Shown: in pieces, positions 11,701 to 23,895 of the stretch
How the letters are laid out: every line of letters starts with the position of its first letter
Position numbering within the stretch: the first letter of the stretch is position 1
DNA from: Hyaloperonospora brassicae
Lineage: Eukaryota; Oomycota; Peronosporomycetes; Peronosporales; Peronosporaceae
Assembly: GCA_947650285.1 (NCBI GenBank)
Contig: CANTFL010000148.1
Span: forward strand, 124,001 to 188,000
Reading direction: 5' to 3'
DNA: 64,000 bases
Notes under the pieces: generated by a model
Database searches by the model: none
What the model was told of the DNA's origin: nothing
What the model saw: the letters and a program-made list of their open reading frames with translations, nothing else
Position numbers and translations under genes: made by a program

Positions 11701-12606
11701 CGACTGTGTTAGAAAGTTTTGTTTCTGTCAGGTCATCGGAGTTCTACTGTTCAACTGCAAGACCTGTTACAGGTACGCTGCGACCTCACCTGATTGGCTA
11801 ACATGTTGACAGGCGGGACGAAGACGTGATAGTTTGACATGTGGGACGAGAGAAGACGGTCGTCATGTCGGACCATCAAGAGGAGGTGATGGGTGAGACA
11901 GCGATATCCGGACGACATATGGGACCAGCACATGGTGAGAGGCACGCTGTGTAGAGTTAACAACCGGCAGCAGTTCACTCTCTCTCTATAATACTTTTAC
12001 TTCCTACATCATCAGCACAAGTGCAGACTACAACGCGTAACGTCCGGTAGAACGTCATACCAGTGACAGCCGAGCAGAGGTGGCCAAGGTCGTATGTTCG
12101 ATGTACTAGGAGGTATCACGTACCCTTTGACGTCATTACCACGTGCAGGCAAGAAACAAGTTTTCCCAAGAGGATGGACAGCAGTGCACACCTCACACAG
12201 ATCGACAACTCGGCATCGGTGGCAAACTGCAACGACACATCAAGGCTGCGACAACACATTTAGCAGCACGACGCACAGATACTTGGCGACTCCGACAAAG
12301 CTAAGCTAAGCAAGCAGGAGACCCTCTTGGCATCCGATGCTCACAAAAGACAATAACGACGGAAGAACGAGCTGTTGCCGATTGCAGTGACGCGCTATCG
12401 ATTAGAACATCAGCGTCTGGCCTTCCTACGCGCTTCCTGACATGTGTACCTGACACCACTACAGGTAACAACGGGTATCCAAACAAGACACGTCTTCCGG
12501 CTCTGTCCAGAGCAATTTTATACATGCAAAATTCAGTCACTAAAGAAAGCGACGACGACGACAGCGCGCACTTGTGTGCGCGTCGTCGGCTCGCTACTTC
12601 TCACCT
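11701..12606. other. No recognisable gene; possible LTR remnant
   Basis: The stretch 11766-12070 has a repeat-like look: TGTTACAGGTACGC near the left, several GTGGGACGA / GCGGGACGA repeats, and a CT-rich run at 11980-11990. No partner copy occurs in the window, so the LTR idea is weak. Frames at 12301-12540 and nearby show no domain. Confidence 0.3.
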
Positions 12607-14640
12607 TCACTCGGCATGCATCGCATCCTGTGCCTCCTTCTCCTTCGTTGGCCAAACATCGTCTATGCCTTCGCGACACGATCCGGTCTGCGTCGCCGCC
12701 GGGTCATTCGTGCCTGCTACGATGCCTTGGGCCCCCTCGAGATTGCCCGCGTAGTAGACTTGCCATAGCTGCAGGAAGCCACAATGAAGACCACGAGCAA
12801 CAAGCCAAACACGTTCGCCGTACAGGTGGAAGCAGTGTGGTCCCAGCCCCAGTAAAGAGCACGTTCGGAATTTCCGTCCACGACGTCTTCTGGCCAGCGC
12901 CCGTGTTTGCCCATGACTTGTCCTTCCCCGTCACGCGCGCCTGGAAGGCCTCAAAAACTGCCAGCATCGTAATAAACGACAACGAAAGCCATGCCTGCCT
13001 ACTGCGCACGCCACACGTCGTTGTTGTCGACTGCGCGGTTGGCAGCAGATTCAGCACCCAACAGCAGAACGTCACGGGCAAGAAAGAGTATAGGAACTTC
13101 GTTAGACGAGCGTAGATCGGAGCGTCTCCCGTGCACAAGTAGCAGACGGCGATCGCCACGTAACACGGGGCAGGAATCGAACCAAACGGGTACAGCACCG
13201 AGTCGCAAAAGTGCATCTTGCACGGGAAGGTAAGACAGCTTCGGGTCCGGGGCAGGCACGCGCGGCGGACACCAGTCCGGGTCGGCTTCGCGCTCATTTT
13301 ATCATCAGCAGAATCTGCACAGCACCCTTTGCCCGACTTTTCTTCTGACCCACAGCAGCAGCCACTGTTTCAGGAACAGCACCTCCGCACAATCGAATAC
13401 GGCCCTTGGCATCGCCCTCGAAATCCTTGCGGAAGTACACCAAGTCCCAACTAGAAGTGGAGCACGTTCCCGTAAACGCATCTTCAGTCTGAGTACCGTA
13501 CTGAATACCATAAATCGAGTCGAAGGCTTGGCGACGGAACACAGCGTTCGTACCGGCAAAACTTGCCGAGTCGAAATTATCACGGCCACACTGCACAGCG
13601 TCAAAGAGAATGATATTCCTCTGCCCGCACGGATCATTCGTAATCGTTAACTGGGGCGTGTCCTCAAAGTACAGAGGTGTCTGCAGGAGTCTGCACGTAC
13701 GACACCTAATACCACGAAATATCGTCGCTGTACTGACGTCCTCCACCGTCGACAGCCGCCTCGCCTTCCGAGACAGAGAACGGCAGCACCGCAAGCAAAA
13801 ACGTCGGATGCGGCTTCATGTCGTAATCCAAAATCAGCAAATACTTGCCGTTAGAACCATCGATGAACAAGCGATTGTTCATGCTACCAGCCTTCGAGTG
13901 GCGCGTCTCGGGCTTCATTCGTCGAATGAAAGCCACACGCGGGATAGTCGTCCGAAAGCGAGCCAACAGCACAATCACGACGCTGCACGCTCTTACCGCC
14001 CTCTTTGCGGAGTTCACGGACAGAGCTGTGCTGGCAACGCCACGTCTTCAAGCTTTGGTCGTCTTGCACAGGCTCCACCACACGCTCGTGCATGAGAAGC
14101 GTAAGATCGCCGCGCAGGTCACCACAAATCTCAATTACCTTGGTGTCCACCGCCACCTTGAAGCGGTTGTTTGCGTCCCACACATACTTAGTGTGACCCT
14201 CATCCATCACAAAGATGTGAAGGAGGAGCTCGGGCGCATACGAGAGACAGTCCTTCAGTGTCTGCATCGAATCCGTGACCAATTCCACGTAGTGACACAC
14301 GAAGATGTCGACCGCCGGCCGCTGTTCGTGGGAACAGGCGGCTCGAAGTCGTTCATTTACCGCGCACCACGACGAATCGGACGTCACATACTAAAGTGGA
14401 ACAGCAGTCCCAAACAGATATTGAGAAACTCGCTGACAATCATCATGCCGTACATAACCCACGACATAAACGGCACGTTCCGGATACAGTATCTATCGCC
14501 CGAGTTTGCGTCAAAGTTGACCGTCGAGCTGGAGCGCGTTACTTTCTAGCAAGACGCTTTGCCATCAATCCTACCGCTTCCTCGGTGACACAGACGAGCC
14601 GTGATAGACGAGCTGCCACCACGTCGACTTGGCTCTCTCA
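12607..14640 (-). pseudogene. Cellulose synthase (GT2, oomycete CesA type), degraded
   Basis: Minus-strand fragments in shifting frames line up with an oomycete cellulose synthase. A hydrophobic segment (MYGMMIVSEFLNICLGLLF, near 14430-14480) is followed by VMDEGHTKYVWDANNRFKV where a DDG-type first catalytic motif is expected, then LILDYDMKPHP (second Asp motif), YGTQTEDAFTG (TED motif), and QKKSRAKGAVQI where the family has QxxRW. Next come a transmembrane region (YARLTKFLYSFLPVTFCCW and later) and a tail ending in a TGA at 12607-12609. At least four frame changes or stops interrupt it (near 14390, 13960, 13720 and 13294). About 50 residues of the membrane region appear deleted between IPNVLF and GWDHTA near 12855. 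The first catalytic motif and the RW of QxxRW are lost. The family makes cell-wall cellulose at the plasma membrane; this copy cannot. Confidence 0.85.
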
Positions 14641-14675
14641 ATACTGATGGCAAATGAGACGCTCCACATCTCTAT

Positions 14676-17101
14676 TCATAGCTGGTCCCGGCGAACGAAG
14701 CTAGAGGGCGAGTACTCCACGCTTCCGTACGAGCGAACCTGGGATGCTTCGGGATCTCGCAGTAGGTACTCGTGGATGAAGTTCAAAAAACGCAGCGCAT
14801 ACTCTGCAGGGGGGAGCGCCGTAATTTGATGCTTGTCCATCAGCGCAGCTAGAAAGCAGTGTTGTAGCTTCCATCCAATGTTGTAATGTTGCAAGATGTC
14901 TACGAACCCAAGATAATACACGGTGGACTGATCCGCTGAAACAACGGCATTGTGCGCTAAATTGTCCAGCACCTCGGACTCAATGCGATGATTGTAGTTT
15001 CGGATGCCGAGGAGGCAACTGTAGTCCATGATTCCCAGCTCTTGGAGGAATCCGCAGTCACTGGTCACCTGCGCGAGTAAATTTGCACGAGTTGTGGGAT
15101 TCACACGAAGTGAAGCCCGGCGTGTTACGAAGTCGTTATCATATCGAAGGGAAGGGCGCGAGCGACCGCGACGTAGTAGCGGCTGCTTCTCGGTAACGTG
15201 TCCCGATTCACTGCCCACGCTTTGGGTCTCGCTCAACGCTGCAGAGTCGTCTTCAAACAAGCGCACGACGTCTACTTCTTCTCTGCCACTCCGGCTCCAC
15301 TCACTTGACACGGGTGTCAGGACAACTTCTTGATATCGAAAGCTGGACTGGTGAAAAATCCCCTTCAGATCGTAGCGTTCGTCAACTGGTCCGTCAGGAA
15401 ATATATTTTCCATTACAACAAAAAACATCTTGTTCCAGCCAACAGGAAGTTGCATCGAATGGCATCCAAGAAATCGGCACAAGAGCGAGTTCGGCTGCTT
15501 GAGAATATACTGATGGAACAGTGGAAGCACTTGCAGCAGAAAAGAGTGCTCTTTCTTCGTCATCGTCTTGACCAAGTACTGGCGGTCACTAGTGAAGTAG
15601 AACAGCATCCCCGACTTGCCTTCCGACGCGCGCTCCAGCAACGTGTCTGCAAACGATTGCTCGTACATTTCGTTATCAATACCGCAGATCTCGCGAATGT
15701 TCTGAAACACTTTCGGTGCGTAGTCAGTGAACCCCAGCTTCTCGTAGTACCGATACTCGCCATTATACACCGTCGTCGCAAGCCGCTTTTTCTCGTGGTA
15801 CAACCCAGCCGTTCCGCCCTCTTCCGTTTGCAAAAAGGTCAACGCAGCAGTGCGGTCCAGTGATCCAAAGCGGTCCCGCGACAGACTGAGCAGCGGAGAG
15901 CGTAAGCTATCCACCGGTGACTCACCGATGCTGCACCGAATACCTGCCGTCGTGTAGCGCATCAGATCTTTTCGCAGAGCAGCACTGAAATGCTCTGTAC
16001 TCGTCAAGTTTCCAGCACCTCGCTCTGACTGAGAGAGGTTGTTTTCACTCGAGAAGTTTTGATACAGCTCCGTATTGAGCACCCAAACGACTAGCAGCAG
16101 CACAGGGTACGACCCAAAGACCAGTGCAAACGCGAGTTCACAGTGTTTCGCCATCTTGCCCTCAAAGTGCTGGCGATATGCCGCGTAATACAGCGCACCA
16201 CACGCCGCCCAGTGTCCTGCAAATACCAGGAGATAGCGGTAGTACTGGATCAAGTTGCGTCGCTTGGCACGGTACGTGACATCCAATTGTCGCCTCACAA
16301 AGCGGAAGCTTGCAAACAGTAGCACGGCAAGTGACAAGCAGCACGTGGCACCTACGGCCATAAACAGAAAGACCCAATTGGCCGTATTGATCCGAGTCGG
16401 GTCCTCTGTGCGCTTGATCCAGCACACATTGAGTGACGAAAGACCAAAGAGCTCGAGCTGATGCAGCACCAGCGCCGAGACAGCACTCACGCTCCACACA
16501 CTGCAGCAGCCACACAATCACACACACACCCACACACACAAAGACAATAGTAAAGTTCCATCAGTCCCCCCCATATCGACTACAACAAAGTAGCAGCAGC
16601 AGCAGCAGTCGTCCGCTGGCTAAACAGCCTGTAGACGGCTGCGACTCGACCCGTCGCACTGCTTCACTGTCCCAATATTTTGGGTGCGTGTGTGTCGTAC
16701 ATGGTGTGGTACGTCCACGACTTGCAGCGGTAGCCCATCCAGGGGTTCACAAGCGCCACGAGCAGGTCCAGCGTCAGCATGAGGTACCAACACGTGCCCG
16801 CGAGGAAGAAGAACTGGTGGAAAGGGGCGAGAAACGCACACTGCCAGTGCAGCAGCTGCTCGTCCGCCCGTGCGCCGTCGTAGCGCTGCAGGACAAAGCC
16901 AGCGACAAAGCCGCCGGACGTCATGAAGCCGCAGGTCGCGTGCCACACGACGAGGTCCGCGGCCGGGTGCTGCGTCTTGATGTGCGGCACGAAGAAGAAC
17001 GTCAGCACGAGGAGCAGGTACACGACGAGGCCGAGCAGTCCCACGAGCAGGTACAGCTGCGCGCTCTGCGCGACGGCGAGCGCCTCGTAGGCGCTTCCCA
17101 T
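14676..17101 (-). CDS. GPCR-phosphatidylinositol-phosphate kinase (GPCR-PIPK)
   Basis: Two exons, 17101-16701 and 16500-14676, join in phase 2 (donor GTACGA, acceptor CTGCAG) to give 741 residues; the start is the MGSAYEAL methionine, and the next in-frame Met upstream adds only 11 residues. Residues about 15-290 hold seven hydrophobic segments (for example LVVYLLLVLTFFFV near 30, VFLFMAVGATCCL near 180, VFGSYPVLLLVVWVL near 270), the receptor-like half. Residues about 340-741 are a PIP kinase: VKTMTKKEHSF with the ATP lysine near 445, VVMENIF near 496, DLKG near 511, GIMDYSCLLGI (MDYSLL catalytic motif with one inserted Cys) near 625, and GFVDILQHY near 666. GPCR-PIPK fusions are known in oomycetes and Dictyostelium and are thought to link signal sensing to PI(4,5)P2 synthesis at membranes. 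Ligand and exact lipid preference are unknown. The intron contains a CA-rich run and a CAG run. Its 3' neighbour is the broken CesA. Confidence 0.9.
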
Positions 17102-17945
17102 GACTTGCGTGGTCGGGATGGGGCAAAAGCGCACTTAGGAGAGCAACAGACGACGCGATTGGTGGATCGATCAAGCGATCGAGTGAGTGATGGAATCAGT
17201 CAGGGGGCGACGAACAGGTGGCACGAAGGTTGCACCAGCTGCTGCTGTGGACGATGGTTGCGAGAGGGTTACAAAAGAGGGTGGGTGCGCAGGGAAGTTG
17301 ACGATTTGTTTTGTTGCGGCGTGTGTGGAGGGGCGTTTCTCAAACCTACTGACTCAAGAGATGAGAAAAAAGCAGACGAAAACGGGTTTTTGTCTGCGCG
17401 AAAGCCACTGACGCTTGCGGTATCCTGCACTACGTGCAGAAGCCGTCTGCTTCTCAGCTCTTGCAGAAAATCGCATTTTTGGTCGACAATGCCAGCAACC
17501 TTTTCCTGAAAAGAAGCCATCAGGCCCCGCAAGCAATATACACAATGGTTCAACTTTGTACAAGGCGTGCATTTGGGCAAGTGATAAGGTCACATTCATT
17601 CACGTCGCAGTTGTGCTGATTGCAGCTGCCAAGTGGCCCATTATCCTCCTGCCGTCTGGCTCGAGAAGCTGACTAGCAACTCCAATGTATCGATGCACTA
17701 ACTCAGGTGACCCGTTCGATGACCTTCGCACACAAAAAAGCTCAATGGTCAGCCAGATAACGACACACAGGCGAGTGAACGAGCAGCTGAGACGTCCCAC
17801 TTTGACTTACATGTTTGCACGCCGTCGAGAAATGTGTTGCGTGTCTACGGGATCGAAACAGAGCATCATCTCTCACCTCGCAAGACGGAACGACGGAGAC
17901 ACAAGACAGACTTGCGCAGGGTTACGATTGCCACCGACTGCTTAC
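17102..17945. other. Intergenic, upstream of GPCR-PIPK
   Basis: Lies between the start of the GPCR-PIPK gene and the end of the ERGIC3-like gene, both on the minus strand. It must contain the 3' end of one and the promoter of the other. No recognised coding segment; no clear oomycete initiator was identified near 17101. Confidence 0.5.
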
Positions 17946-19814
17946 TCAGAGCAGCGGCGTGCTGCTCGTTCTGTTCGAAAGGCGAAACGCCAGCGAGTCC
18001 ATGATGCCGAGAATCTGCAATCAAATAACGCACGCACACGGGCAGCGCACTGACGTCAGGGCGTTGTCAACACGGTCAGAGCACATCCACGTCGCAAGGA
18101 CGCACCGTAAACACGCCTCCCACAATCGCGCAGACGCTGGTGAGGAACTGGAGGAGGCCCACACGGTACTGCTCGATGCGAAACATGATTGGCGAAAACG
18201 TGTAGCTGAACGAAACCACTACATTTGCACGACACGATCGGTCAGTTTAAGTCCAGCATCGACGACACGAGTGACATATATGTTCACGTTTGCTACTACA
18301 TGGACGTACTCGGCAGACCCTTGTCGCTTGTAGACGTAAGCTGGTGAAAATGCTCCGTGACGGAAAACTGGTTCGTGATGATGCGGCTTGCCGACAAAAA
18401 CGTGTACTCCGTGGGCACCACCTGGTAACATCAAAATCATCGTCGTGTCAATTGTGGCGCTTCTCACGTGACGACTACAGGCACAGAGCGACCATCGCTT
18501 CATATCGCTTACCTTCAAAAAGTACTGGAACGAGCCACGTTCCGACTTCTCGGAGATATTCTTCCGGCGGTTGTCCAACGGATTTTTCATGTCCTGATTG
18601 CACAAACGCAACGCATGTTGGCAGTTCGCACAAGGGTCAACATCGTCACACGCCACGCAGATCGACCGATCACTGTCTTCTTACCGGATACGCTTCGCCG
18701 AAAGACAGCGAGTGAATGATGTGCGACGTATCAAAGACTTTGAACGTGGCGTCAACAAGATCCTGCGACGACAAGTACCCCGAGCGAAAAATCTTGGACG
18801 GAGCAAAGTACATTCTGCCTGCGACCTGCACAGCGGACACGACCCATCAAAACACGAACAAATGGTGAGCCCGCGGCATCCACCCATCCTTATCATCATT
18901 CAACCAGTCTCCGACTGACCTTGGAGACAACAAGTGTGCCCTTGATCCGGCACCCTTCGTCGACTTCTCCGCGTAGCACCTTTTCCACCTCCGCCTCTTG
19001 ACACTGTGAGATCGTGTGAAGACTCGGCATCAACCAGCCCTTGCGGGCATATGCCGCCTCAACTGCTGCACACGTGTCGCAGCACTAGCACCCGACCAAC
19101 CCCACGTCACCACACAGCGTTAGGCCCCAACAACAACAACAACAACAACAATTGCCCGTTCGAAAACAAAAGAACTACCACCACCACTGTCGCACTGTCG
19201 CAATGTCGCAATGTCTCCTACCTGTCCTGGTCCTCCAGCAGCGTAGCAGCTCCCACAAGCAGGTCTGTCACACGTGCACAGCATCCGTCAGTGCCTCCCG
19301 TGCTTGTGCCGTGGCCCTCGACACCAAACATTGCGTCCCCTCCACACACGCGCCCCACTACTCACTTGGCCGCTTCTTCGTGCAGGTCCGTGCTGTTGGT
19401 CAGCGCCCCACCAATAGCGCCACGCACGCCCTCGGCCAGCGCCAGTCCCTGTCGGTCCAGCCTCGTCTTCTCCACGTCGTGCTCAATGTCGTGGTGCACG
19501 CTGCCCGCCATGTCCGCAGACTCGAGCGCGACGATCGCGCACGGCATCGACGGAAACTCCACGTCAAAGTGGATGGCCATCGGGTGGTTGCGGCCGCCGT
19601 CCACGACCATTTTGTCCACTGTGTCGGTGCTGAAGTAGAAGCGCAGCTCCGACACGAGCAAAAGCGAGACGCACGCGACGGCAGCGAGGGAGAAGAGGCC
19701 GCCCTGCAGCGTGCGGACCTTGAACTCCTCGATCGTCTTGGGGTACGCGTCGAGCCCCTTGAGCGCCGCCCGCCACGAGGACGACGACGCCGACGACGAC
19801 GAGGGGCGCGTCAT
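17946..19814 (-). CDS. ERGIC3/Erv46-type ER-Golgi cargo receptor
   Basis: Eight exons were assembled: 19814-19366, 19264-19222, 19084-18920, 18825-18685, 18593-18513, 18421-18310, 18218-18106 and 18014-17946. All junctions keep frame and use GT-AG, giving 390 residues, the usual family length. An N-terminal cytoplasmic tail with LDAYPKTIEEFKVRT precedes a first membrane segment (FSLAAVACVSLLLVSEL). The lumenal domain has the cysteine motifs CGSCYAA, CCDTC and DEGCRIKG, then VAGRMYFAP, MKNPLDNRR, GSFQYFLKVVPT and NQFSVTEH. A second membrane segment (FLTSVCAIVGGVF) leads to a short cytoplasmic end, ILGIMDSLAF...STPLL. Erv46/ERGIC3 pairs with Erv41/ERGIC2 to retrieve or package cargo in COPII/COPI vesicles. 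Intron 2 contains an AAC microsatellite (19128-19151). The second exon is only 43 bp, so automated prediction may miss it. Confidence 0.93.
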
Positions 19815-22800
19815 GCTACACGTACGTACTGTAACTGCCACGAAGCCGAGCGAGACGGTCAGTTGGTGGTGGTGTGGTTGTGGTGTGGTGCACGCTATTT
19901 TACGTGGCTCGGACGGACAACGGATTGTGCCGGTGACGAGCTCACATTCGGTCGACATTCGTTGGCGTCTGCGCTCGCTTTTCTTCGTACGGAGGTATAC
20001 GTATTGTACGTCGGATTACGGTGTATACGGTGCGTGACTACGGGTGAAGCAAGCCATAGTTGCTGCACTGGTAACATCACCGAAAATGTGTGGCAACACA
20101 GGGCCCCGCTCGCCCAGCTCAGACACTGCACGACGCGGGGAAGACGAGCAGAAAAGAAGGCCTAGTAGATCGAATGATGATGGATGCATATGTGGAAAGA
20201 TGCTGGACGTTCGTTGCCTACCTGGAAAAGGTCGTAAAGCAGGTCGAGACGACCAGCGCTTTATCTCTGCCTGGAACATCAACTTGATCGAAACAAAGAC
20301 CTCGTTCGACCGCAAGAATTGTTGTTGCTCGTGGGGAGGATAGATCCTGCAGCTCGTCGTCTTTCAGCCCCACAATCTACTTCTCTGTTGTTACGAGTAA
20401 TCCTGTTCAATAAGTGCACGACATTGACAGCGCTCTGCAACTAAGGAAGTCATGATTGGAATCCGAGGTTATACCGTGGTGGACAACTCTCGACGATCTC
20501 TGTCCTCGCGAGCATGACGGTTCGTGCTACAAGGCATTGCACGTGTCCTGGTGAATGCAAGGCTAGGCTCCGATTGACATATTGCTGGCGACCGTGCTGC
20601 TTTCATCCCACACAGCTTGATTTCGTGCCAACGCCACCATGCATCACTCTATTTCTCTAGTGACGATTAGAGGGACAATTAGGTCGTCGACACAAGAGCA
20701 TGTGATTGAGTGCAACAACAATTTGTACATGGAACTAGCCACTGTGTCAGATCAGCAGCAAAGCATTGATGTCAACTACGCGACTGTGCACGAGCAACTC
20801 TGCTGCCCCACTCACGCAACTGTGCCGCCATTCATTGAAACAACTTTCTAGGGTTGATCGAAGTAGTGTTGCTCATTCTTGATTGCATGATACTATGTTC
20901 GCTTCTGCAAGACTTGCTTTCCATTTTTCTACACCATGCGCATAGTTTCGCGCATACGGGTTGACGTGTGATGCCTTCGACATTGCCGATGCGATGGCCG
21001 CCGTTCGTGTGTTGTTTCGCTGCACGTATGCGATCGAACGAACTTCAAGAGTGTGTCTGTCGGCATTTATGAGAAACGAAAGGGAAAAAAGTCGGAACAT
21101 CGAGGGCGACGTTGTAGTGGTCGATTTGGGTGTCAATGACAGACGATCGGTACCTTATGGTGTGTCATTGCAAGCCCCAAAGCATGATGTGCGGAGTGAC
21201 TACCTGGGGATTGACATCGCTGCTTTCGACGTCACATCGTTTCCCGGTTGATTGCCACCACAAAGCCCATGATGTCGTAGAAATGGCCGTCGATGCTTTC
21301 TTGCGTTCCGAGACTGCTTCAGGAGCCCAGCTGCGCGATTGAGATCATCCAAACAGATCGTTCTTGATCGGGATGCAATTCTAGTGATTGCCACACATCT
21401 TTGCTACACCTCTGAAGCCAATTCCTTACATTTTGGGCAATGACACTGTTCGGCTCACAAACGATGCATGGAGTGTGGCATGAAACATGGGCATCTGTAC
21501 GGCATGCGATAAAGTGGCGTGAAAACCTCAAAGCGCTTGACGGGCCGCTCGTGGTGGAATGTGGTGTGCTCCGTCTCGAATATACGACGGCGTGAGGCCA
21601 TCGAACGTTGTGGAATCAAACTACACCATGCAAGTGTTCCACTTGAGCATGTTCGAACACACCAAAAGGAGTCGGAGTTGCAGCGAGTTGTACCGCAATA
21701 CCGACCAGTTTGTCTACGGAGAGATTTTCCGCAGTGACACCGGTCTCCTTTTAATACATTCCTTGGTCACAGAAATCTAGAGCAAGTTTGCAGATACGTC
21801 GAATTCGGTATGTTGTCGACAGCTAAAGCACACGACATTTGAGGCAACCTTTCTTTGCTCGAGATTGGGCAGCCGCGGCAATTCCTTGCAGCGAGCTGTC
21901 AAGATCGCTAGATGTCCCGGTACATCAAGTAGAGGAGGTAATAGTGCATAGTGAGCGAGTGACGGACATGCTTTGTTTGCAATTCTTTGACATGTCTGCT
22001 TGGTCCGTTGCTTTGTTGTCGAGGAACGAGTGGCTAACAGCTGACACTATCGGTCGCTGCCACCCGCTTGGTACAAATATCAATCACCGTTGACCGATCA
22101 GACCCTTTGGGCAAATAATACGGTTGGTCATGTCAAGGAAGCGTGCTGCTGTGTCCCAGGTAATGACGTGCGGTTCCCAATTTATATCGTCTGTCTTTCA
22201 GTCCGTGGTCGTATGCAAGAGTCAGATAGACTCGGCACAGTGTGGTGGAACGAGCGAGATTTATGGATGGAAATGGACATGGACGTGACATCAAACGTTT
22301 ATGTAAAATGCACTGATACGACGTAAAGCTGTACGATTGATCAGCAATCGCTGACTGCCAGTGCACTACACTCACAACGTAGATACGGAGGACGAGTGAG
22401 ATGCAGTTCGGTGCGCTACATATGTCATTGACTGTCGAGGAAAAGCGCGTCAGGTGGGGATCCTTTCGGATCGATTAATTGCAACACAAGCGTATGTGCA
22501 CATCACGTCTGCTTATAGGATAGACATGACGGCTGCTGTTACGATTGCAAGTGGAGGATCAGTGAAAAAAGGAGAGCCACGTGTGCATCCAGTCGACGTA
22601 ATAAAGACGCGCTTTTGGTCGTCGAGAGATAAGAAATGTGGCCTCCACAATTTTTCAAGGAATATGCATCAAATGCCGAACGGGCTACACCCCATGGTCG
22701 CGACAAGTACATGCAATCTTGTGCGAGAAGAAAAGTTGAAAGCTCACGAATCTAGTGTCATGGTGCTGCCAATATAGTGTTTTGTTTTCTGACACGAACA

Positions 22801-23895
22801 CATTTCTAGACACGCTCTGAGAATGAGGTTGACCTAATCTTTTGGAGTCTATGTGCCATAAAAGAGAAAGTGATGCCGATCGTACAGATGCACGATGTAA
22901 AGATTGAGTGTTAGACTGTGTTCGGATGGCGATCACGCATCGTGGCACTGCAATCGCATCACTAGAATCTCGATATGATCGCACGGGAACAATTGTGTCA
23001 GTGTTTTTACATCAACATCTGCTCGTTGCTGGCTCCAGCTGCCGAGTCAATCTGCGATACATGTGTCAACAATCGGCATCAATGCAGCGTACTCAACCCT
23101 TCAGCCCGAACAGATGATACTTCATATACAACGGGTTGAACTCGTTCCATGTCGTTGATACCAAAATTAGGTCAATTAAAATATAATCTGAACTGATAAT
23201 GCTCTCCAAATATTAACCTTGCTGTGAAAATATTGAAGGGATATTCTTTCTTAGGATATCATCAGCACTGCTCCACCTATTGCTTGACCCATGTCATTAT
23301 ATCCTTCAACTAAATTACCAATCGCTGCTAGACCTGCGCAATCGGTGGTGAGCAGGGAACTATATTGGGAAAATTGTAGTTATTACGGTTTACAATGATA
23401 TCACAGATACTTCTTTGAGCTTGACTATCGGTATTACAATTCTACTTTTCACATACTACGTATTTTTTCGGGTCACTATCTTTCCACGTACAGTGTGCTC
23501 GAGATTTTGCTGCACCTACTTACACCGTGGTCAGTGTCAGTAGCTTTCACTGTGTCAATATAAACGTCCGGTGCCCCGTTACAGAGCCTATGCGGGTGCT
23601 GACGACTTTCATCATGCCAGTAAGTCACACCGCCACACCTACATGAATGAATTCTACCAGATGCTTGGAAGACGACACTGCAGAGTATTCTGCCTATCGA
23701 GCTTGCAATGGCGGTCGATTGACTCTATTTGCTGCTGGTGCCCATTAGCTCGACCAATGTTCCATACACATCAGGTAGAAAGAGGAGGACACACAGCGAA
23801 GACTGAGAGCAAGCGACTACTGCTTCATGTATGCACAAGCAAAGAGAAATGCCTCCTTCGTCTTTATTCGCCATGACTACGCAGTACCATGAGTT
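19815..23895. other. 4-kb stretch with no recognised gene
   Basis: Upstream of ERGIC3. Many short frames exist on both strands but none carries a domain I recognise or extends through plausible introns. Plus-strand pieces at 20961-21342 and 21559-21780 read as protein-like (for example HLSMFEHTKRSRSCSELYRN) and might be fragments of one decayed gene. From about 23150 the composition turns AT-rich. A lineage-specific or heavily spliced gene cannot be excluded. Confidence 0.4.

Noticed and set aside
12444..13115. 223-codon plus-strand open frame
   Set aside because: Antisense to the cellulose synthase pseudogene; conserved CesA motifs are on the minus strand.
13160..13185. tRNA B-box-like sequence on the minus strand (GGTTCGATTCC)
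   Set aside because: It encodes part of the conserved CesA segment YPFGSIPAP; no A box or cloverleaf around it.
16433..17509. 358-codon plus-strand open frame
   Set aside because: Antisense to the GPCR-PIPK first exon and intron; low-complexity His/Arg/Glu sequence with no domain.
19152..20165. 337-codon plus-strand open frame
   Set aside because: Antisense to ERGIC3 exons 1 and 2, which splice cleanly on the other strand.
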